Below, piece after piece: positions 43,080 to 50,952 of a stretch of DNA of 64,000 bases (position 1 is its first letter; every line of letters starts with the position of its first letter). A program made the translations under genes and the position numbers. The notes below the pieces were generated by a model, which did no database searches, was not told where the DNA came from, and worked only from the letters and a program-made list of their open reading frames with translations. Source of the DNA: Phycisphaerales bacterium (lineage in GTDB: Bacteria > Planctomycetota > Phycisphaerae > UBA1845 > Fen-1342); assembly GCA_022839625.1 (NCBI GenBank), contig JALHJL010000037.1, positions 9,656 to 73,655 of the forward strand, written 5' to 3'.

Positions 43080-43646
43080 ATGCGACAGACGTTCACGATT
43101 CTCGCCGTCTTGGTTGCTCTGGTGCTCGTCGCTGGCTGCGAGCGCTCTGCCGAGCGGGGCACCGCGAAGCCCGCGGGCACGACCGCCGCCAAGGACGCGC
43201 ACGAACATCCCGATGGCGCCACGCACGCCGATCACGATGCAGAAATGGCGACCAGCGACGAACACGGCCGCGAGCATGAAGGTGAGCCGGGCGAGGACGG
43301 CGACCACGCCCACGACGAAGTTTCACTCGGCACCGTCACCATCGGCGACGTGCAAGTCGAGCTGGCCCAGGGCCACGGCAAGGTCGAAGCCGGCAAGGAG
43401 GGGCACCTGGTCGTGAAGCTGCCGTACAACGACAAGGGCGCCACGATCATCCGCGCCTGGATCGGCACCGAAGACCGCACGTGGTCGCTGGTCAGCAGGG
43501 GCGAGTACGCGCCGTCGCACGACGACTATGACGTACACGCCGTCGCCCCCGATCCGCTGCCCGAGAACGCGATGTGGTGGATTGAGATCGAGAAGCCGGA
43601 CGGGGCCAAGGTCGTCGGCTCAGTGAAGCCGCTGCTCGGCCACTGA
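43080..43646 (+). CDS. His/Asp/Glu-rich lipoprotein at the end of the metal-efflux operon
   Basis: A 188-residue lipoprotein (lipobox VLVAGC). Residues about 40-80 are loaded with His, Asp and Glu (HEHPDGATHADHDAEM and HGREHEGEPGEDGDHAHDE), a likely divalent-metal binding tract. The C-terminal 110 residues form a beta-rich domain (VSLGTVTIGDVQVEL to SVKPLLGH) that I do not recognise. GAGAGGAG precedes ATG 43080, 26 nt after the pump gene. With the His-rich first gene it brackets the exporter, suggesting a periplasmic metal chaperone. The operon end has no clear terminator. Confidence 0.7.
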   Translation: MRQTFTILAVLVALVLVAGCERSAERGTAKPAGTTAAKDAHEHPDGATHADHDAEMATSDEHGREHEGEPGEDGDHAHDEVSLGTVTIGDVQVELAQGHGKVEAGKEGHLVVKLPYNDKGATIIRAWIGTEDRTWSLVSRGEYAPSHDDYDVHAVAPDPLPENAMWWIEIEKPDGAKVVGSVKPLLGH

Positions 43647-43768
43647 TTGACCGCGCGCGATTGCTCATCGTTGGTGACCCATTGCACGTCAACGTGTTAT
43701 GGAGATGAGCATGGGGATTCCAATGCATCGTATTCCAACCGGGCAACGAGCCCAGAGGAGGGGTTCCC

Positions 43769-43987
43769 ATGGACGGGATCAGTCCCGAATTGCTGCTGGG
43801 TCATCCGCGAGCACTGCGTGAAAGCAGCGGCACGCCGGCGCCCTGGCCGGAGGACCGCTGCCGACTCGACCGCAAGCTTGAAGAAAGCTGCTACCGAGGC
43901 GGGGGCGATTGTGCGGGCGGGGCATCGAGGACAAAAGAGGCGAAGCCGCGCGAGGGAAACAGCGGATACCGGGCGTCCAGCAGGTAG
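43769..43987 (+). CDS. Doubtful short ORF with strong ribosome-binding site
   Basis: 72 codons from ATG 43769, preceded by AGAGGAGGGG at 5-nt spacing. The N terminus MDGISPELLLGHPRALRESS looks protein-like, but the C-terminal third overlaps the convergent YdjM-like gene by about 97 nt. The region 43647-43768 is otherwise empty. It may be the start of a decayed gene following the efflux operon. Confidence 0.2.
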   Translation: MDGISPELLLGHPRALRESSGTPAPWPEDRCRLDRKLEESCYRGGGDCAGGASRTKEAKPREGNSGYRASSR

Positions 43988-44988
43988 ATCTGCCGGGCAC
44001 CGCCGGCGCGCGACACCAGCGCCACGGGGTGCCGCGCGAACTTTAGCCACGCGCGGCCTTCGCGCGTATCCGCCGCTTGTTGCACGAGCGGGTCATCGAG
44101 CCGCTTCGGCAAGCGCAAGGCCGCACCCGGGCTGGTCCGAATCGAGAACTGGTGCCGATACACGGCGCGCTGCGTCTCCGCGATGATCTGCCAGCGCAGC
44201 GGATCGGCCGGATCGGGGCTTTGCGTGTGCCCGACAATGGTCTCGCCCGGCGGCAGTTGCGCCGCGAGGACCGGCTGGCTCATCTGCCAGGCCCGATGGC
44301 CGGCCCAGCCGCGAAACCCGACGTAACTCGCCGCAAGCACGAAGGCGCCCGCGACGACCGCCCCAGCGTGCCGTCGGCCGATGCCGCCCCAGCGCCCGAT
44401 CAGGAATGCCAGGAGCGCCGCGGGCCAGATCACTTGCAGCGCCGGCGGCGTCATGTGGCTGGCCAGCAGGACGACGACCGTCAGCGCGAGCCCGAGCGCG
44501 GCCAGGGCAACGCTGCCGGCGATAGTCCGTCGCCCCGCCAGACACGCCGCGCCGCCCAGCACAAGCCACAGCCACGGATCGACGATGTGGACCAGGTCGC
44601 CGTGGTACCAGGTGCTGTCAAACGGCAGCCAGGGCCGCAGCCCGTACGTGTTGAACCAATCCAGGAGCGGGTGGGATGCGACGGCCAGTCCGATGCCGAG
44701 CAGCAGGGTCCCGAATGAACCGGCTGGCGCCCGGCGCCGGAAGCACCGCTCGAGCCCGCGCACCAGCAACGTGAACAGGGGTATGAGGACCGCCACCCCA
44801 AGCAACCCGTGCGTCACCCCGCGGTGATGGACCATGTTCGTCGGCTTGTCGCAGAAGGCGAGGACCACGTTCTCGATGTCCGGCAGGTTGGCGGCGATGA
44901 CGAGCGCCGCGGGGGCGAAAGGAGATGCGCGCCCGAACGAGGTCTTGGCGAGCGCGGCCCCCAGCAGGCTGTGGGTGATGTTATCCAT
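43891..44988 (-). CDS. YdjM-type membrane-bound metal-dependent hydrolase (DUF457)
   Basis: A 365-residue polytopic protein. MDNITHSLLGAALAKTSFGR opens it, VHHRGVTHGLLG (about 53-64) and SHPLLDWFNTYGLRPWLP carry the conserved His/Asp of the family, and LVHIVDPWLWL follows. Homologues are inner-membrane proteins; YdjM of E. coli is SOS-induced. The C-terminal 130 residues are soluble. It ends 9 nt before the start region of the tandem PTPS gene in tandem orientation, so both may be co-transcribed. The chemical reaction is not established. Confidence 0.75.
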   Translation of the reverse strand: MDNITHSLLGAALAKTSFGRASPFAPAALVIAANLPDIENVVLAFCDKPTNMVHHRGVTHGLLGVAVLIPLFTLLVRGLERCFRRRAPAGSFGTLLLGIGLAVASHPLLDWFNTYGLRPWLPFDSTWYHGDLVHIVDPWLWLVLGGAACLAGRRTIAGSVALAALGLALTVVVLLASHMTPPALQVIWPAALLAFLIGRWGGIGRRHAGAVVAGAFVLAASYVGFRGWAGHRAWQMSQPVLAAQLPPGETIVGHTQSPDPADPLRWQIIAETQRAVYRHQFSIRTSPGAALRLPKRLDDPLVQQAADTREGRAWLKFARHPVALVSRAGGARQIYLLDARYPLFPSRGFASFVLDAPPAQSPPPR

Positions 44989-44997
44989 CGCGCTCCA

Positions 44998-45804
44998 TCA
45001 CGAGCCGGCGTATTCCGCCCAGGTCTTCGCCGTCTCCCACACGCGGACGCGCTGCAAGCGAGCCGGTCCGACGTGCTCCGCCAGCAGTCCCCACACGACG
45101 CGCGCGATGTTCTCCACGCTGGGATTCATGTCGCGGAACTCGGGGACGTCTTCGTTCAGGTGCTTGTGGTCGAGCCGGTCGACAACACGCTCCTTGACGA
45201 GTTGCTCGAAGCGGGGCAGGGCCAACACCGCCCCGGTCCGCCCGTCCGGCTCACCCGCCACGGTCACTTCCAGCAGGTAGTTGTGTCCGTGCCCGTTGGG
45301 GTTGTTGCACTTGCCGAACGTCTTGCGATTCTCCGCATCCGAAAGCTGCGGGCAGTGCAGGCGGTGGGCGGCACTGAACTCGAATTGTTGCGTCAATTGG
45401 ACCATCGCCGGGTCCTCCCGCGTGATGCCGTAGCGCAGGCACGGCGTCACACATAGCTCCAGCTCGACGAGCGGCGCCGACGCGGGCAGCTCCGGGACCA
45501 GGCGCTCCCAGATGTGTCCGAGCAAGTGCTCCGCCGACATCCGCCAGCCGTGCTCACGCAGCGACTCGGCGGCGAAGGGGATGGCGTGTCGCCGCAATAG
45601 ATCGTCAAGAATCGCAATATTGCACAGGTAGCCGCTGGTCGGATCGGGCTCGCCCGCGACGGTGGCCCGCAGCCGCAGGTACGGCACGATACCGACCGCG
45701 CTGGGCCAGCCGCCCCACGAGTTCGTGACCGGCCGCGTGAACTCCACGCGGCCTGCCCAGTCACGGTCGACCGAAAACCGGACCTCGCGCGTCAGGCGGA
45801 TCAT
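44998..45804 (-). CDS. Tandem 6-pyruvoyl-tetrahydropterin synthase-like protein
   Basis: A 268-residue protein with two PTPS-fold halves. The C-terminal half keeps FSAAHRLHC, KCNNPNGHGHNY and VVDRLDHKHLNEDVP, i.e. zinc His residues and the catalytic region. The N-terminal half keeps the fold pattern (VEFTRP, AEHLLGHIWERLVPEL) but lacks the HxH zinc site. A dedicated queD is at 10885, so this may be a eukaryote-type PTPS or a divergent queuosine/folate-shunt enzyme. ATG 45804 has TACAAT 8 nt before it. It is divergent from the SDR gene. Confidence 0.75.
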   Translation of the reverse strand: MIRLTREVRFSVDRDWAGRVEFTRPVTNSWGGWPSAVGIVPYLRLRATVAGEPDPTSGYLCNIAILDDLLRRHAIPFAAESLREHGWRMSAEHLLGHIWERLVPELPASAPLVELELCVTPCLRYGITREDPAMVQLTQQFEFSAAHRLHCPQLSDAENRKTFGKCNNPNGHGHNYLLEVTVAGEPDGRTGAVLALPRFEQLVKERVVDRLDHKHLNEDVPEFRDMNPSVENIARVVWGLLAEHVGPARLQRVRVWETAKTWAEYAGS

Positions 45805-45812
45805 GGTCCCCG

Positions 45813-45841
45813 ATTGTAGGCCGGACTATCATCAGGGTCGA
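45813..45841 (-). promoter_or_regulatory. Promoter of the tandem PTPS gene, short-leader type
   Basis: On the reverse strand TCGACC (45841-45836), 17 nt, TACAAT (45818-45813), followed by 8 nt and ATG 45804. The -35 matches 4 of 6 and the -10 5 of 6. Confidence 0.5.
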
Positions 45842-45871
45842 AGACCGGCGGTCGTTGTTGGGAGGTTCAGG

Positions 45872-46570
45872 ATGTCTGCCAAAGTCTGTGTCATCACGGG
45901 CGCCAGTCGCGGGATCGGCCTGGCCACCGCACTCCGGTTCGCCAGGACCGGCGCGAACATCGCGGCGATCGCCCGCCGTCCAGAGGAATTGCACCAGGCC
46001 GCCGCCCGGATCGCCGCCGCGGGGGGCGTTTGCGAGCCGGTGGCCGCCGACGTCGGGCGACCGGAGGAGATACGCCGCGCGCTGGACACGGCGGCACAGC
46101 GGTTCGGGCGCGTGGACGTGCTGATCAACAACGCGGGCGCGGCCCCGCTCGCGGCAATCGACCGCCTGGATCCGGCCGAGTTCGAACGGGTCTACGCGGT
46201 CAACATGGCGGCGGTGTTTCACGCCACGCGCGCGGTCTGGCCGATCATGAAGGCGCAGGGCGGCGGGGTCATCATCAATATCTCTTCGCTCGCGTCCGTC
46301 GATCCCTTTCCCGGCTTCGCGGTTTACGGCGCCAGCAAGGCGTGGGTGAACATCTTCTCGCAGGCGGTCGCCGCCGAGGGCAAGCCGCACGGGATTCGCG
46401 TCTTCAGCGTGGCGCCCGGCGCGGTCGAAACGAGCCTGATGCGGGCGGCGTTCCCGGACTTCCCCGCGGACAAGACGCTCGACCCGGACGAGGTCGCGGC
46501 CGTGATCGTGTCCTTGTGCGATGAGGCGATGGCAAGCTGTAGCGGTCAGACGATCTTCGTCCGCAAGTAG
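45872..46570 (+). CDS. Short-chain dehydrogenase/reductase (SDR)
   Basis: A 232-residue classical SDR. TGASRGIG at 9-16 binds NAD(P), NNAG lies near 88, and the catalytic Ser (ISSLASV), Tyr and Lys (YGASKAW) are present, followed by VAPGAVETSL. The substrate is unknown; 3-ketoacyl-ACP reductase-like or a general reductase are options. GGAGG precedes ATG 45872. Its TAG stop (46568-46570) lies inside the first unit of a 24-bp tandem repeat. It is divergent from the tandem PTPS gene. Confidence 0.9.
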   Translation: MSAKVCVITGASRGIGLATALRFARTGANIAAIARRPEELHQAAARIAAAGGVCEPVAADVGRPEEIRRALDTAAQRFGRVDVLINNAGAAPLAAIDRLDPAEFERVYAVNMAAVFHATRAVWPIMKAQGGGVIINISSLASVDPFPGFAVYGASKAWVNIFSQAVAAEGKPHGIRVFSVAPGAVETSLMRAAFPDFPADKTLDPDEVAAVIVSLCDEAMASCSGQTIFVRK

Positions 46571-46710
46571 CCGCTGGCACGCGGACTCAAGTAGCCGCTG
46601 GCACGCGGACGCAGGTAGCCGCTGGCACGCGGACTCAAGTAGCCGCTGGCACGCGGACGCAGGTAGCCGCTGGCACGCGGACGCAGGTAGCCGCTGGCAC
46701 GCGGACGCAG
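46567..46710 (+). repeat. 24-bp minisatellite, six copies
   Basis: Six head-to-tail units GTAGCCGCTGGCACGCGGAC plus TCAA or GCAG, in the order A,B,A,B,B,B, followed by a degenerate partial unit. The length is a multiple of three, so both strands stay open. The first unit contains the stop codon of the SDR gene. Confidence 0.9.
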
Positions 46711-46796
46711 GTGGCGGCTGAGCATCCCGGCCGACAACGCTCACCTCGAGCGCTGCCACCGCACGATCGGGGAGCAGACCCGCAGTTGCCCCTGCT

Positions 46797-46930
46797 GGTG
46801 CGAGAGTCCTTTCTCGCACCCCCACCCTCCGCTGGTGCGAGAATCCCTTCTCGCACCCCCGCCCTCCGCTGGTGCGAGAATCCCTTCTCGCACCCACCCG
46901 TAGGCCGGGTCAACAGACCCGACCTGCTCG
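46797..46930. repeat. Hairpin cluster 1, downstream of the lipase gene
   Basis: Three tandem hairpins at 46797-46820, 46834-46857 and 46871-46894 of the form GGTGCGAGAA-TCCC-TTCTCGCACC (first copy slightly varied). They are followed by CCCACCCGTA and a GGGTC/GACCCGAC segment shared with the cluster at 49598-49726. On the strand of the lipase gene the loops read GGGA. Confidence 0.8.
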
Positions 46931-46985
46931 GCTGCCGACCGGACCATGCGCGCCGCCGCGTTAGTCGCGCGCCGGCGCGCGGCGT

Positions 46986-49523
46986 TCACTGCGCCCGGAA
47001 TGTGTACGTGTAGACAACTCCGGCCGCTTGGAAGTAATCCTCCAGGCCGCCGGTGCCGCCGACCGTCGAACGATAGGCCGCGTCGCGGCAGAAGATGGTG
47101 ATTTTCAGGGAGTCGCCGACGGTACCACCACGCACGGGGAAGACGACGATGTGGGAGTCGGTAGCCGTCCACCCGTTGGCGTCCGACAAACTCGTGCTGC
47201 GGGCGTTGACGTAGGTACTGCGATACGGGTTGTTGACTTCCTCATCGCCGTCCTTGACATAGACAAGCGCGGTCACGTCGGGGATCACCTGGGGCGTCTG
47301 GATGTACTTGTTGATGTCGGTCGTGCAGGTCATTTCCACGGAGATCGGGATTGACACTTCCTGGCTGGGCTCCAGCGTTGACGGCGGCGCTGTCCACCGG
47401 CGGATTGCGGAGATCAGCAAGTTCTTGTCGTACGATATGTCGCCCAACTCTTCGTCCCACTTGCTCACATGCACCGTCCAGCGCACCTCGGTGAGGGCCT
47501 GGTTGCCGGCGGCGGATGCGGTGAAGGTGTAGGGGCCGGCCGCGTCTGCGGGCTGAGCGAAGTACTTGGTGTCGGTCAACGTCCAGCGTCCGCGCGCACA
47601 GGTGCCAAAATCGATTGCCGCCAATGTCTGAAGGGCGACGTCCGTCGCCAGGGCCGGCTCGGTGAATTGTCCCGGGTCGTGGGGAGAGCCGAAGTACTGC
47701 TCGTGGTCGAGGTTGCCCAGATCGATGCCGCCGCCCGCGGGGCCCACGCCCGCGCCGGCCATCGAGACGATCGGCACCGCCCCATCGCTGTCGCCCACCA
47801 CGTGGGTTTCAAACGGGCTGTTCGGATCGGCCACCAGCCAGGGGGTGACGAACGCGCCGATCGCGGTTTCCCCGCCCTCCAGCTTGGGATAGTGGAACCA
47901 CGGGCCGCCGAGCGTGACCTTCGGACGTTTTCTGGTTACTCCGTAGAAGAAGAAGTACTTGTAGCTGAGACGGTAGATATCGTTGCCGTTCAACGTGCGC
48001 AGGTTGCCGCAATACAGGTACGGGCCGTTTTCGAGATCGAAGGCTTGCAGGATGGCGTCGTCTCCCGCGATCGATTCCCCGTAGCTGAACAGCCTCTCCA
48101 GGGCCAGGCCGCGCGGGGTGGTGGTGTGGCTGTTGGCCCAGCGGAGGTCGCGCAGGCCAGGGCTGTCAACGGCCATGTTGTCGATGGCGCGGCGGAGGGC
48201 GAAGAGGGTGTTGTCGATATTCTCCAGCGGAAAGGTGACGCCCCCTTCAGGACCGGCCCGGTAGGCACCGTGCGGGGCACCGAGGACGTAGCGGAGGGTG
48301 GTGAGCGGGCTGCCCAGGTGCGGGCTGCCCCACGTGATCAGGAGCTTGAATGCCGCCTGCACGGGGCTGCTGAGCAACTGGATGCCGGCCCGCGACACCA
48401 ATCCCCCCATCGAGTGGGCTACGATGTAGACCCGGAGTTCCGGATTGGCGGCGACCAGGGGGCCGAGCTGGGCGTTCACAGCCTCGGCGAACGACTGATC
48501 GAGGCGCTTCACGCCGGCCGTCTCGGTGAAGATCGGCCGGTAGGTCGGGTAGATGAACTCGTAGAAGGCCGTACAGTCCAGCGCGTCTTCCTTGGTCTCG
48601 AGGGCCGCTTTGTACAAATACGTCCACACGTCGCGCTTGTAGGCGTAATGCCAGGGGAGACCAATCTCGGCCGTCTCGTAGCCCAGGCGCTCCTTCTCAT
48701 TGTGCCCGTGGACGAGGATCACGACCGTCTGGAGGGGCGGGGCGTCGGCCGGCCGACCGGAAGCGGGCACACGGGCTTCGTCCGCGCCGGCGCTGGGTTC
48801 CATGAGAACGAGCGCCGGTTCGATGGACCAGTTGGCGCTGCCTTTGAAGCTCCCGACCACGTACCGGATTTGTCGCGGCCGGATCGCACCCTGCTCGCGC
48901 GTCCCGCGCGGCTTGGCCGTGCCCGCGTTCTTCAGCGTCAAGTCAGAGGCGATCGAGTCCGGGAACAGATAATCGGCCACGACGAGGGTACCCTGCTCAT
49001 CCAACGGCCGCACGGGCAGAAAAGCGACCTGGGCGGGCCGCGTCTCGTCGCCGAATTGCAGGTCTCCGACGCGCGCCACAGTCAGCGTCGACACGTCGAC
49101 GCCCTTGATTTCGCCCGGGGGGAAATTGAGCGTGGGAACGACGTTGGCGGCGACGGCACCTTCGGCGACGGGATCGAAGGAGTCGAATTCGACGGTGCGC
49201 ATGAAGGCCCCGGTCTCAATGCCGTAGGCGGACAAGTCCACGTCGTTCCCACTCTTGCTCAACGTGAGCGTCGTGAGTTCCACGGAATTGCCGGGCAGGA
49301 TCGGCGACATCATCAGACGTGTGCCGTCGGAGAGGCTGAGATCGGCGTACGTCTCGCCCCGCACCAGCACGGGCCCGGTACTGTTCGCGTCCGCGGTGCC
49401 GTTTCCGCCATCTCCGCCGTTGGCCGGCGGGTTGGTCGGCGGGCAGCCGCCTACGAGACACACCATTCCCAGTAATACGCCGAGAACCGAAAGGCGAGGC
49501 AAATTGGGCGTAGTCAGTTTCAC
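46986..49523 (-). CDS. Large lipase/esterase-like lipoprotein (alpha/beta hydrolase)
   Basis: An 845-residue lipoprotein (lipobox CLVGGC, Cys27). A 230-residue beta-rich N-terminal region precedes an alpha/beta-hydrolase domain. VVILVHGHNE (267-276) carries the oxyanion-hole region, and YIVAHSMGG has the nucleophile Ser371 in an A-x-S-x-G elbow. TWGSPHLGSP and GDSDGAVPIVS probably provide the Asp, and a later His (NLDHEQYFGSP) completes the triad. The last 250 residues are beta-rich. Start is GTG 49523 with AAGGAG 8 nt upstream; the longer frame to 49811 has no such signal. Similar hairpin clusters flank it on both sides. Lipid or ester hydrolysis at the cell surface is inferred. Confidence 0.75.
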   Translation of the reverse strand: MKLTTPNLPRLSVLGVLLGMVCLVGGCPPTNPPANGGDGGNGTADANSTGPVLVRGETYADLSLSDGTRLMMSPILPGNSVELTTLTLSKSGNDVDLSAYGIETGAFMRTVEFDSFDPVAEGAVAANVVPTLNFPPGEIKGVDVSTLTVARVGDLQFGDETRPAQVAFLPVRPLDEQGTLVVADYLFPDSIASDLTLKNAGTAKPRGTREQGAIRPRQIRYVVGSFKGSANWSIEPALVLMEPSAGADEARVPASGRPADAPPLQTVVILVHGHNEKERLGYETAEIGLPWHYAYKRDVWTYLYKAALETKEDALDCTAFYEFIYPTYRPIFTETAGVKRLDQSFAEAVNAQLGPLVAANPELRVYIVAHSMGGLVSRAGIQLLSSPVQAAFKLLITWGSPHLGSPLTTLRYVLGAPHGAYRAGPEGGVTFPLENIDNTLFALRRAIDNMAVDSPGLRDLRWANSHTTTPRGLALERLFSYGESIAGDDAILQAFDLENGPYLYCGNLRTLNGNDIYRLSYKYFFFYGVTRKRPKVTLGGPWFHYPKLEGGETAIGAFVTPWLVADPNSPFETHVVGDSDGAVPIVSMAGAGVGPAGGGIDLGNLDHEQYFGSPHDPGQFTEPALATDVALQTLAAIDFGTCARGRWTLTDTKYFAQPADAAGPYTFTASAAGNQALTEVRWTVHVSKWDEELGDISYDKNLLISAIRRWTAPPSTLEPSQEVSIPISVEMTCTTDINKYIQTPQVIPDVTALVYVKDGDEEVNNPYRSTYVNARSTSLSDANGWTATDSHIVVFPVRGGTVGDSLKITIFCRDAAYRSTVGGTGGLEDYFQAAGVVYTYTFRAQ

Positions 49524-49597
49524 GGCAGACTCCTTATGGCACTCTGCATCAGCGTGTAGCGGCCGACCTTCTGGTTGGCCGTTGAGCAGTTGAGTAG

Positions 49598-49726
49598 GTC
49601 GGGTCAGTCTCCCGATGCGAGAATCCCTTCTCGCACCCGGACCCGCGGGATTCCCATCCCGCAACCCGCGGCCGGCGCGAGAATCCCTTTTCGCACCCAC
49701 CCGTACATCGGATCCGCAGACCCGAC
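49598..49726. repeat. Hairpin cluster 2, upstream of the lipase gene
   Basis: Outer inverted repeats GTCGGGTC (49598) and GACCCGAC (49719) enclose three hairpins. TGCGAGAA-TCCC-TTCTCGCA is at 49616-49635, GCGGGAT-TCCC-ATCCCGC at 49645-49662, and GCGAGAATCCCTTTTCGC at 49677-49694. On the minus strand the loops are GGGA, a GNRA-type tetraloop. The unit resembles cluster 1 in the same orientation. The remaining gap to 49845 holds nothing recognised. Confidence 0.8.
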
Positions 49727-49845
49727 GTTGCCTTGCGCGAACGCAGCCCGGCACGATCGGAGTCGCCCTGCCGTTCGACCACCCGCCGCAGCCGGCGGGC
49801 CGCCGGCCCACACGCGCAGCAGATGTCGCATACGCCCCACCGGTC

Positions 49846-50265
49846 TCACCCCGGATAAACGAATTCCATTGGTGTCTGCACGTCGGGGTGCAGGCTGTGC
49901 TTGACCGGACAGGTCAGGGCTGCCCGCTCCAGCCGCTGGCGGTCCTCGGCCGGCCACTGACGCCCCGGCGGCAGGGTGATCGTCACCCGCAGCGCGCCGA
50001 TCCGGCGGTCCGGGGCGGTCGCCATTTCCTTGACGACGTGGACCCGCGTGCCGCGGATATCCCAGCCATGACGCTCGGCCACTTTCCCCATGATCGTGAC
50101 CAGGCACGTGCCGAGCGCGGTGGCCACGAGGTCGGTCGGCGAGAACGCCGCGCCCTTGCCGCCGTTATCGATCGGTGCGTCGGTCGTGAGCGTGCTTTGG
50201 GAAGGTGCGTGAATCGCCTGGCAATGCAGGTCCCCGGTGTACACGATGTCGACTTCCACGGACAT
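49846..50265 (-). CDS. OsmC/Ohr-family peroxiredoxin-like protein
   Basis: A 139-residue OsmC-superfamily protein. FSPTDLVATALGTCLVTIM has Cys54 and TCPVKHSLHPDV has Cys119, the two redox Cys of OsmC/Ohr enzymes that reduce organic hydroperoxides. The length and the C-terminal HPDV.TP.E are typical of the YhfA/OsmC-like subgroup. ATG 50265 lies behind an AGGAGG-like element. It is a single gene between the lipase hairpin cluster and the CAP lipoprotein gene, all on the same strand. Confidence 0.85.
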   Translation of the reverse strand: MSVEVDIVYTGDLHCQAIHAPSQSTLTTDAPIDNGGKGAAFSPTDLVATALGTCLVTIMGKVAERHGWDIRGTRVHVVKEMATAPDRRIGALRVTITLPPGRQWPAEDRQRLERAALTCPVKHSLHPDVQTPMEFVYPG

Positions 50266-50310
50266 GCGGACCTCCTGAGGCAGGCGCGTATTGTACTCGC
50301 GCGGTCAGGA

Positions 50311-50844
50311 TTATGGACCGCCGAAGAGCTGGACCCAATATGTCCCATACACCCCGCCCCGCCGGATGCCGACCCCCAGGTGGGTGAACCCGGCCGTGAG
50401 CATGGTGGCGCGGTGCGGCGCGCTGTCCATCCAGCCGGCGACGACCTGGGCGGGCGTCATGTCGCCGGCGGCGAGGTTCTCGCCAAACAAGTTGCCTTCG
50501 AAGCCCGAGGCCAGGACGCGGTCCGCGGTGGTCGATCCGGTCGTCGGATTGGCGTGGTCCATGAACCCATAGTGGATCATCTCGCACGCATACGCCCCCG
50601 CCTGCCGGGCCAGCTTGTCGCTCGGCTCGAGTGCCGTCAGCCCGCGGCGCGTGCGCTCGTCGTTCACGCGCTGCAGGATCTCCGCGGCCCAGGTCTCTTC
50701 CGAGCCTGGCACGCGGCAATCCGCGAACTCGCCCGGCGTGGCGTTCAGGTCGGCGATGCTGCCCGGACCGACCGCCGTGACGGGACAACCACCCAGGACC
50801 AGCCCCGTTGCCAGTAGGACGCCCAAGAGCACGGTTCGCATCAT
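50311..50844 (-). CDS. CAP/SCP-domain lipoprotein
   Basis: A 177-residue lipoprotein (lipobox LVLGGC). The CAP domain covers about residues 50-177: ILQRVNDERTRRGL, ACEMIHYGFMDHANP, GENLAAG and MDSAPHRATML include the His and Glu residues that line the CAP cavity. Bacterial CAP proteins have been tied to envelope or sporulation functions, with unclear chemistry. ATG 50844 has GAGG 9 nt upstream; the GTG at 50859 is less likely. It lies between osmC and clpX on the same strand. Confidence 0.8.
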   Translation of the reverse strand: MMRTVLLGVLLATGLVLGGCPVTAVGPGSIADLNATPGEFADCRVPGSEETWAAEILQRVNDERTRRGLTALEPSDKLARQAGAYACEMIHYGFMDHANPTTGSTTADRVLASGFEGNLFGENLAAGDMTPAQVVAGWMDSAPHRATMLTAGFTHLGVGIRRGGVYGTYWVQLFGGP

Positions 50845-50952
50845 CGCGCTGAACCTCACGGTTCCAGATTCTCCGCAGATACTCTATCGGCTTGGTCCGC
50901 AGGTGTCTTGGACGTGTCTATCGTGTGTCGCTTGCCGCCGATACGGGGCCCG

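Noticed and set aside
42732..43313. Minus-strand 193-codon frame over the end of the efflux pump
   Set aside because: Overlaps the pump and the His-rich lipoprotein on the plus strand, both of which have clear starts.
46567..46710. CRISPR array
   Set aside because: The 24-bp units are directly adjacent with no unique spacers, and no cas genes are present.
47469..49475. A 668-codon plus-strand frame opposite the lipase gene
   Set aside because: Shadow frame; no ribosome-binding site, no homology pattern.
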